Part shown: piece after piece, positions 57,088 through 64,000 of the stretch
Layout of the letters: each line of letters opens with the position of its first letter
How positions within the stretch are numbered: position 1 is the stretch's first letter
Origin: Monosporascus cannonballus
Taxonomy: Eukaryota; Ascomycota; Sordariomycetes; Xylariales
Direction of reading: 5' to 3'
Assembly (NCBI GenBank): GCA_004154925.1
Contig: QJNS01000006.1
Location: 496,001-560,000, forward strand
DNA length: 64,000 nucleotides
Position numbers and translations under genes: made by a program
Notes under the pieces: generated by a model
What the model was told of the DNA's origin: nothing
The model's database searches: none
The model's input: only the letters and a program-made list of their open reading frames with translations

Positions 57088-58599
57088 TCAGCTATACCGC
57101 TTCGCTATCGCCATTTTCTTGCGGCTCATTTCGCAGCCTAGGGTTACGCAAGACAAGCGACGGTTGTAGCTCGCCTCGGTCAACGCTGAAACACGAGAGG
57201 CTGTTGCGAAATGGGTAACGGACAGGATCCCCAAGATGCTGGTTGGAGGCAGAGAGGCGGCGCTAGCGCTCAAGGCAGATCCGATCTTGGATCGATGGAA
57301 TTGAGTAGCGGCAGTCCATCACTGTACGCCGAGTATAAACGGCAGCGGTGGTTTGCCACTGCCGCTGATGCAGCTCTTGACGCCAATGGCCAGCCGTGTA
57401 ACGAGTACACAAGGTCAAGGTGCAAGGAACACGCAGACACAATATAGGATCTGATGGAATAGATCTCGTCAACGGAGCATGTCAATCCTGGAGGAATCCG
57501 CGGATGTAGTTCCTATGGGGGATGTTGTTATGGGGGAGTTTCCCGGTAGGAGTGGTCGGAAGTGAGGAAGCCTAGCTAGCTGGCTTAGTCACGTGAATCC
57601 GCTACATGTGGAAAAAGGATCAGAATGGCATGGCTACGACCCGTTCAATGGGTGCAACAATTCTCTGCAATCCATAAAACGGAATTGAGGGCTATTTGAT
57701 ATGATGGAAGCTCGGTAGCCTGACCAAGCATTGTAAACACCGTAATATTCATCATAACACTCCCTAACGTCCTTATGTATAGTAATATACGAACGAGAGA
57801 AGGAAGTAACCCTTGGCCTCTCTTGCTTGCAAAATATTTATTATTAGCTATCGTTCACTAGTGGCGTCCAGGTACTCTGCATGTCCTTATTTCCGCTTGC
57901 ATATTTGTGGTGGCTTTTTACTATTATGGGGCAGTGTCTGATTACTACATAATGCGTAAGAAGCATAACGTAGTATGCACTTCGTATAGATGGCCACTAA
58001 CAGCGTACCCCGTGACCCGGATTATCGGATTGGCAGGCCCCCAGTCTTGTACATACATATGCATGCCATCCTCGCATCGGCTCAACCGCAGCCGAAACGT
58101 GATTCGAACGTCGGGGGCGCTACCAAGGAACTACTCACGAACCATACGCGCTTAACGTTAGTATGCGCTGCCGTTGTGTCATCGAAGGCAATACTGCGCC
58201 TCCTCTCCCCACATCGGCCGCCCATGCGCAGCCTGCTCTATACCCAATTTTGTTTGCTTTTGGCCAAGCAAGCGTCCCATGCATATGACATTACGTAGGG
58301 AGGAGGCGCGGAAGAAAATGCTTGCTCAGCTGAGGGAGGGGCAGACGTTCGTAATTTGTATATAACGCATGGTATGTCTCGCATTTATCAAAGAAGTCCC
58401 TTCCGCGTGATCTCTCTCTTACCGCACAAGTCGTCATTCATCATTCGACACCATCTGGGGTAATTGTGCAAATCTACCGACATAAGAATAGATAGAGTAT
58501 TTCTTGACGATCCGAGCTCTACTACCGTCGCTCGCTCTGCTTACCACATCCATTATCTATCTTCGTTTGAAAGTCATCAACAACCCACCCGAGCCCGCA
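57088..58599. other. Intergenic, no supported gene
   Basis: Frames here overlap on both strands and show no domain. Pyrimidine-rich stretches near 58400-58440 are compatible with the promoter of the gene at 58600. Confidence 0.5.
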
Positions 58600-59355
58600 A
58601 TGTCAGCAGCAGATTACTACGGCACCGGCTCCGGCTCCGGCGGCCACAGGAACTACCCACCGCAGTCGCAATACCAACAACAACCCCCTTCGCATGGCTC
58701 GCAGAACTACCTGACGCCGTACCCACAACAGCAACAGCAGTACGGGCGCCCCGGATCCGCGCACTCTGACTACTCACCGTCGTCCACCTACCGACGCGAC
58801 TCGGCGCGCGCGCACTCCGCAGACCCCTATCGCTACGAGAAAGACGACGATCGGCGGGGTTACGGTTCCGACGACGACGAGCGGGGGCGCCGACGCAGGG
58901 GCGCCGACTCCGATGGAGCGCAGGACGGCGATCGGGGCCTCGGCGCGACGCTGGTGGGCGGCGGCGCCGGCGGGCTCCTCGGCCACAAGCTGGGCAAGGG
59001 CAAGTTGGGTACGCTGCTCGGGAGCGCCGTCGGCGCCGTCGCGGCGAACGTGATCGAGAACAAATTCGAGAAGAAGCACGACGGGAAGCACGGGAAGAAG
59101 CACGACAACGACGAGCACCTCGCTTATGGAAAGTACCACGGACACCACGGGAGCCATCACTCCCAGGGCAGTAGCAGTGGAGGTCTGATGGGCAAAGTCG
59201 AGAGTTTTATGGGCAGCAGCAGCAGCACTAGCAGCCATCACGGCGGCAGCAGCCATCATCACCGCCCGAGCCACAGCCACGGAAGTCATCACGGAACCTA
59301 CAATATGAATGATGGTGGTTATGGGTATCCGGGACATGGGCATCATCGCTATTAA
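58600..59355 (+). CDS. Gln/Tyr-rich and His-rich glycine-zipper protein
   Basis: 251 residues. I chose the ATG at 58600 because the context (cccgcaATGtc) is good and the compositionally biased protein begins there. The N-terminus is Gln/Pro/Tyr/Ser-rich (QYQQQPPSHGSQNYL), followed by a charged Asp/Arg stretch (residues ~85-110) and a glycine zipper LVGGGAGGLLGHKLGKGKLG, then LGSAVGAVAANVIENKFEKK (residues ~118-155), resembling the Gly-zipper/17-kDa antigen-type membrane segment. The tail is very rich in His, Ser and Gly (HHGGSSHHHRPSHSHGSHHG). Such proteins are common in ascomycetes and are thought to associate with membranes or respond to stress; the His tail could bind metal (inference). 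No intron seen. Confidence 0.75.
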   Translation: MSAADYYGTGSGSGGHRNYPPQSQYQQQPPSHGSQNYLTPYPQQQQQYGRPGSAHSDYSPSSTYRRDSARAHSADPYRYEKDDDRRGYGSDDDERGRRRRGADSDGAQDGDRGLGATLVGGGAGGLLGHKLGKGKLGTLLGSAVGAVAANVIENKFEKKHDGKHGKKHDNDEHLAYGKYHGHHGSHHSQGSSSGGLMGKVESFMGSSSSTSSHHGGSSHHHRPSHSHGSHHGTYNMNDGGYGYPGHGHHRY

Positions 59356-59901
59356 GTGCTTTTCGGGATTATACTACTATGGGAAATTCTGGTATGCGGT
59401 CCTCGGCGATGAAGGGGAGGAACGATTGTCTGAATTGGCACGGCTGAGCCGGCTTGATATCGGATACGTAGAGTCTATTAGATACGATGTAATGGCGACA
59501 TGCTCTCTCTTACCTTACCATAATCCCACCTTGGCATGAATAAAATGGGCAACGAATGACGCGATTGAGTAGTTATTTCACCATAAGGCCGATCATATTT
59601 ACATGACCAGAAGAGATGAAAAGAAGGGGAAAAGAAAAAGGGAAAACGTGCAGTTCGATACTATCAAGAGAGGTTCTGCAGACAATGATGATTCATTCAG
59701 GGGTGTGGTCTCCTAGATTGGAGACTTAGAAGACTCTCATGCAAGTGAGACCAAGGAGGTGCGAGGCAGCGCACCACCAAAACCCTGATCTTCCATATCA
59801 GACAGATACCGTCGGTAGTTTCCGGTCCCAGGGAGACCGACCTAGATAAAGAATAAACGAAACAAGAAAGAAAAAGAAACGAAAAAGGAGAAAAAAAAGC
59901 G
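59356..59901. other. Intergenic, no supported gene
   Basis: 3' flank of the glycine-zipper gene. An A-rich stretch with gaaaaag repeats (59610-59650 and 59850-59900) lies at the tRNA gene's 3' flank; on the tRNA strand it is a T-run that would serve as the Pol III terminator. Confidence 0.5.
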
Positions 59902-60016
59902 CTGCCAAGGAGAGGATCGAACTCTCGATCTTCCGATTCCTCTTCTGAGGAACTAGCTTCTTTTGACAACTAGCTGGATTAACAGTCGGACGCCTTTACC
60001 GCTGGGCCACTCGGCA
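59902..60016 (-). tRNA. tRNA-Asn (anticodon GUU) with an intron
   Basis: On the minus strand the acceptor arms TGCCGAG and CTTGGCA pair (one G-T), the D arm is GCCCAGCGGTAAAGGC, and the anticodon stem TCCGA/TCGGA encloses CTGTTAA with GTT at 34-36. The T arm is GAGAG TTCGATC CTCTC. A 42-base intron begins after the base 3' of the anticodon and contains its own hairpin (agctagtt with a partner). Mature length is about 73 bases, discriminator G. T-rich sequence follows on the tRNA strand. Confidence 0.9.
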
Positions 60017-60666
60017 TATCTTTGCCCCGCCTTAACATGTCTGATAATCACTAGGTACGCTAGGAATTCCAGGCCGGCTTTTCGTTGCCACTCGCGCTGG
60101 ATTTGGTGAATTCAACAAGCAGACAATTCTATTGAACGGGAGGCGGTGCATTGTCGCACCCAACCTACCTAGTTGAAACTGCGCTTGTTTAATCGTTATC
60201 GGGCCAACTCGCGTCGCTTTTCGTAGAGTCCATGCCATGCGCTGGATTATGTAATCCAACCTAACCCCCTATTGGAATGAGCCACTACTGCGGATGCATC
60301 TTCACAAGAGAAAGAAAAGATAGGAGAAGCCTACGATACCGAATTGCGGTCTTCGAATGTGGTAACCCACGAAGCACCATGTATCTATCCATCCGGAAGT
60401 ATATTCAACCCCTCAGCTACAAGCGCGATGCGATAGTGCACAAGAGATCGTCATTCATCGTCGTAGATAGGGAACTCTAGACATCAAAAGTGCAGATCTA
60501 TCCACGAAACAAGTAGCGAAACAGCAAGTATCAAAACCAGCCGCTTTTCACCCACAGGCTGCCCCGATCGGTTGACTGAGCCGGCAGGCAGGCACAGCCC
60601 CGCCACCTCTCAGACTTTTAGTTAGCGTAGCCGTCCCAGCCGAAGTCGCCACTCTCATCAGCAACG
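60017..60666. other. Intergenic, no supported gene
   Basis: Upstream of the tRNA and downstream of the membrane protein gene. In another minus-strand frame, EMEAALDVADESGDFGWDG ends with a stop just left of 60667. It could be the true C-terminus of the neighbouring gene if a second frameshift or intron exists. Confidence 0.4.
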
Positions 60667-61583
60667 TCAAGAGCTGCCTCCATCTCCGAAGAGGAATTGT
60701 TGGTATAATTTAGGGTCTAAGTCGGCAAACCAATCGTATCCGTCGGCGGGGAGTTGTTGCTGCTGTTGCGGGGCAGGAGACGGAGAAGTAGGGATCGGAG
60801 GAATGGTAGGAGGAGTGAGTTGACGACGACGAGAAGAAGACGAAGAAGGTCCCGCAGCGGCCGTATCATTGCCGGCAGCGGCGGCAGCTTTATCAGCTGC
60901 AGCGGCGGCGGCACTGGCGGCCTGGATTCGAGCCCGCCCTGCGGTTTGTGATGCCGACGCCATTCCTTTGGCAACACTTTCCGTCGTCATTTCTGTGGCC
61001 TGTCGTTCCTTTCCGTTCTTTCTTCCCCGTGCGCTTCCGCTACTACTTCCGTTTCCGCTTCCATCCGGGTCTTTATCGCCCATCCAGTACTTGTCGCTGT
61101 TTCCAGCGCTCGCCTCTCCTTCCTTCGCCATCCCGCATCCCCCGAGCTTTTCAGCCTTCTTCTCCTTCTCTTTCTCCTTCTCCTCCTCGGCCCTATCCTT
61201 GCATTTGGCCTTCGCTTCTCCCTCGGTTTCCGCCTTACGCTTCTCTTCCGCGACTTCGTAGATCGAAAGAACCACGACCACGAACAACAGTCCGCACAGC
61301 AGCCACAAAAGCAAATTGAGAATCACAAACACCGCGTCCAAGGAGGCCCGCGCGAGGAAGCACAGCACCGAGCACGGCGCCGTGGCCGCGTACCACAGGG
61401 CGCGTCCGAGGGCCGCGAAGTCGCTCCCTATACCACCAGGGCCTACAGCAGGTAGCCCAGGCAGTGCCGCCACGTGACGTCCACGTACTGCGCGGCGTCG
61501 TCCGGGTTGGGAAAGATGCGGACGCTGGACACCTGGCCGCTGGCGAGGTTTGCGCAGAAGGCGCGGAGGTCGACGCTGTCCAT
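60667..61583 (-). pseudogene. Membrane protein with charged coiled-coil tail, frameshifted in this sequence
   Basis: ATG at 61583 (MDSVDLRAFCANLASGQ), after a run of As in the mRNA sense. The frame reads TWRHCLGYLL, then a TAG at 61445-61443. An overlapping frame continues VGPGGIGSDFAALGRALWYA and stays open to 60667. No GT-AG pair of suitable length rescues the frame, so a 1-base frameshift near 61440 is inferred. The protein has a ~35-residue hydrophobic stretch (LDAVFVILNLLLWLLCGLLF and on), one long or two short membrane spans, then a Lys/Glu coiled coil (EEKEKEKEKKAEK) and a long low-complexity Ala/Ser/Pro tail with a Gln run. Not assigned to a named family. Sequencing error in the GC-rich region is the main alternative to a true pseudogene. 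Confidence 0.5.
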
Positions 61584-62498
61584 TGTTTTTTTTTTTTTTC
61601 CTCCTGTTCTGTTCTTTTTATTTGTATTTGTGCGGTAAGCCCGGCATGTGAGTCGCCGAAGACGAGGAACGGACAAAGGCCGGTTCGGAACGATGGGCTG
61701 GTTTGTGTGAGATGAGGGACGGATGGATGGTGGGCAATCACCGAGACAAGAAGACCTTTGCAATTTTCGAATCCGAATCAGGCGGTACGTTAAGTATCTC
61801 TCAGTGAAAGTTATGGCCACCTTTACCATAATACCGAGGATAGAGTTCAAGACTCGAACGAGGAGAGGCGGCCACTTTGGGCTTCAGAGTCTGGATCTAG
61901 GTCTCGGCACGTATGTTTTAGGCTTTGGTCACCGTCAGCCATGACCGGGTTCATCCTCGAACTTCCCGGCCATGGAACAACCATCGGACTGAGAGCTGAC
62001 GAAGTTGACCAATGCTAAGTTACAGCGACCCAAGTGTGGTCTCGTGTCCTGAACCATCAGGGGTGAAAGAGATGCGACGCAATGGTCGTCGTATTAGCGA
62101 AAAATCACGCTGATCTTCGCGAAACACACGTCCGAAATCAAGTCCAAGCAGAGCGATGAGTTACTTGATACCAGCCGACGTCTTTTCCACATAGCGTTAT
62201 ATACGAAGCACCCCCAGATATCTTCATCTGCTCCCTGCCGTTTCCTCCCTGGTCATTATCGTCATGAATACCTGTACGTACGTAGCCTTGTAAATGCATA
62301 TCCGACCGACACCGGACTCCCAAGATATCTCCAAAAACGTACATAACTGCAAATGCATCGCATCGTGATTGCGTGAATCGGCAACCCAAACTCGTGCCGC
62401 CCGTGACCGTAGAGAGGAGCCTGGGTATATACATGAAAGGGATGTCGTAAAGCGGGCTCACAAGGCCGGTAAGAGTTACCCCGGTAGAAGGTTGAAGA
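61584..62498. other. Intergenic between minus-strand genes
   Basis: Promoter side of the membrane protein gene and 3' flank of the Whi5-like gene. A 15-16 base T run (61587-61602) precedes the start codon. No supported gene. Confidence 0.5.
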
Positions 62499-64000
62499 TC
62501 AGACGCCTATCCTGGCTTCTTCCCTTCTCCTGCCTTGGGGTATGTGGATCTCCCCGTCCGAATCCGAGCTGTCGTCTGCAGCCACCCGGTCCAACATGCG
62601 CTCTATGTCATCGTCCCGCAGTTTCGGTCGTGGCCGGGAAGGACCGCTGAGCCCTACAGGAATTGATAGGGAAGGTCTGGAGACCGCGCCGTTTGTCCTC
62701 CTTCGAGGCGTGGTTCTGGCCTGCGGAGAAGCGTATGACTCGTCGACCTCCATCTCGCTGACATTGCTTGGCGTCTTTTCGAACCCCACGCGTTTGACTT
62801 GTTGCGTGTGGTGCGCCTGTGGGCGGCCGTTTGGTAAGGTCTTCCTTCCTTGGCTGTTAGATTCGGATATGGACCCCAGGCGTGAAGTAGGTAGCGCGGT
62901 TCGCATGCTGCTTCGAGGTTGAGAAGGCTGCGAGTTCTGCGGTGTCTGTGATGACGGGAACACGTGTTTCAAGTTCGCCGAGTTTCCAGGGCTACTCATG
63001 AACACCAGGGTTTCCAATGCCTCCTGCTCGCGCATGTTTTGATGCGGCGAGAATAGGATCGGGTCGACGTTAGGGGTCCTCAGGGTAGGTTGACCTGGAG
63101 TACTCGCAAGAGGGCCGGTTTGAACTGGCGTATGCGGTGAAGCGCGAGTGGAGTGCGATAGATAGGCCGGTGTGTACCGGGAATGAGAATTGCGACGCGG
63201 GTTAGCCTGTTGACGGGGCTGTATAGCAGCTGGCGGAGCCAGTGTCGGGGCATGAGGCGCAGTAGAGCTTCGAGGTCTAGAATTGTTTTCTCTCCAAAAA
63301 GACTCGTACGTGCGAATCTGCGGGAGGGCTTGTGCCGTGGGACTCGTAGTAGCACTCGAGATGCCCTGCCTTCCGCCAGTCGTGCTCATTCGAGGACTTG
63401 CAGACGCGCCGTGTCTGCCATGCAGAGTACAGGTGCTTGAAGTGGGCGAGGCTACCTGCGAGGCAAGCGATTCCACCTCATCAATGGAGTGGGATTGCCA
63501 GCCATTGTTGACCTTGACCATAGCATAGGACAGCTTAGCTCGGAGCTCGGCGGACAACTGCGTCTCGGGTTAGCGATGCGAGACGCATACAGGCCTTACA
63601 GTCGCGAATGTCCGATCGACCTACCTCCCCAATGTGGCTGCCGGTTGTAGAAGCAACGCTGACGGCACTTGTATTTCTAGAATGATCCAGTCGAACGGGT
63701 GACGTGTTAGAATTCCCTCTCGCATGTTTGACGACGCCATCGGCCATCCTCTTTCTCGAGTTGCCCCCATTCGACGCGCCGTCGTCCCCCTCGGCCATCC
63801 TCTCCTGCGCCGCCGCCAGCTGCGACAGCTGAAAGAGCTGAGAGTCTTGGCTCGTTGGGTTGTTTGCATTTACATGGCCAGTACTCGCGCTGCTGTCGCT
63901 TCCTGGCGGGGTAAGGACGCGGTCGGACTCGGTTATGACGGTGGTCGCCTGAGAGTCGTTGCTTGAATCATTCGTCGGCTGGGGCTGGTTGCTAGCCTTT
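62499..64000 (-). CDS. Whi5/Nrm1-like G1/S transcription repressor, 5' end outside the window
   Basis: Two exons are seen: 64000-63625 (incomplete at the right edge) and 63557-62499, joined in phase across a 67-bp intron (GTAGGT to CGCAG). The conserved Whi5-type segment is split by the intron: after it come LSAELRAKLSYAMVKVNNGW and SIDEVESLASQ. Another conserved island is EALETLVFMSSPGNSANL, which resembles the binding motif for the G1/S transcription factors. The rest is Ser/Pro-rich and disordered, with many SP/TP sites likely phosphorylated by cyclin-dependent kinase, and an acidic C-terminus (DDIERMLDRVAADDSSDSDG). In yeasts these proteins repress SBF/MBF promoters until phosphorylated. 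Expected in the nucleus. Start codon lies beyond base 64000. Confidence 0.78.

Noticed and set aside
58774..59346. 190-codon minus-strand frame opposite the glycine-zipper gene
   Set aside because: Valine/alanine-rich translation of the antisense of His/Gly/Ser codons; the plus-strand frame has a good start and a recognisable glycine zipper.

Overview
This window comes from a filamentous ascomycete (Pezizomycotina). Evidence: compact genes with short GT-AG introns, a beta-tubulin gene with the typical fungal split start (MREI then an intron), a secreted GH3 beta-glucosidase, a 2EXR-type protein, a Whi5/Nrm1-like cell-cycle regulator and an intron-bearing tRNA-Asn. Large AT-rich blocks carry transposons mutated in the manner of repeat-induced point mutation (RIP: C-to-T and G-to-A only, many in-frame stops).

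Layout. 1-4139: GC-balanced arm with degenerate repeats and one broken gene (2269-3336, minus, a single in-frame TAG). 4140-29069: a four-level transposon nest. A pogo/Fot1-type DNA transposon (40-41 bp terminal inverted repeats, TA duplication) was split by Ty3/gypsy chromovirus family II (5274-28362, duplication AAACG). Family II was then split by family I copy 1 (5757-20430, duplication ATAAC), which was split by family I copy 2 (12339-19690). A small LTR element, TRIM-like, sits in the family II pol region (23363-24874, duplication ATTAC). 29070-31045: the other half of the degenerate satellite that hosts the nest. 31046-43300: a second AT-rich block, in which a TRIM-like element (32112-40901) is split by family I copy 3 (33026-40297, duplication AATAT), followed by two solo LTRs from two families. 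Subtracting each nested insert gives consistent lengths: pogo about 1.84 kb, gypsy I 7.27-7.35 kb in three copies, gypsy II about 6.9 kb, and the TRIM-like element 1.51 kb twice. This supports the reconstruction.

43301-64000 is a gene arm. It holds a broken fungal transcription-factor-like gene (minus), an intact divergent beta-tubulin paralog (six exons, 449 aa, Tyr at position 167), an assembly gap with a 78-base G run, a 2EXR-like gene, a GH3 beta-glucosidase (one intron, 722 aa), a multi-exon disordered protein gene (minus), a BTB gene with one in-frame TAG, a glycine-zipper protein, tRNA-Asn, a membrane protein gene with a frameshift, and a Whi5-like gene running off the right edge.

The genes do not form an evident pathway or cluster. 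The main interest is the transposon archaeology: RIP spares the outer edges of elements, a conserved antisense coiled-coil reading frame lies at the 3' end of both chromovirus families, a tandem repeat appears to have expanded after RIP, and a compact LTR family has no recognised protein. The divergent beta-tubulin is the most interesting host gene. No CRISPR, rRNA or prokaryotic features were seen.
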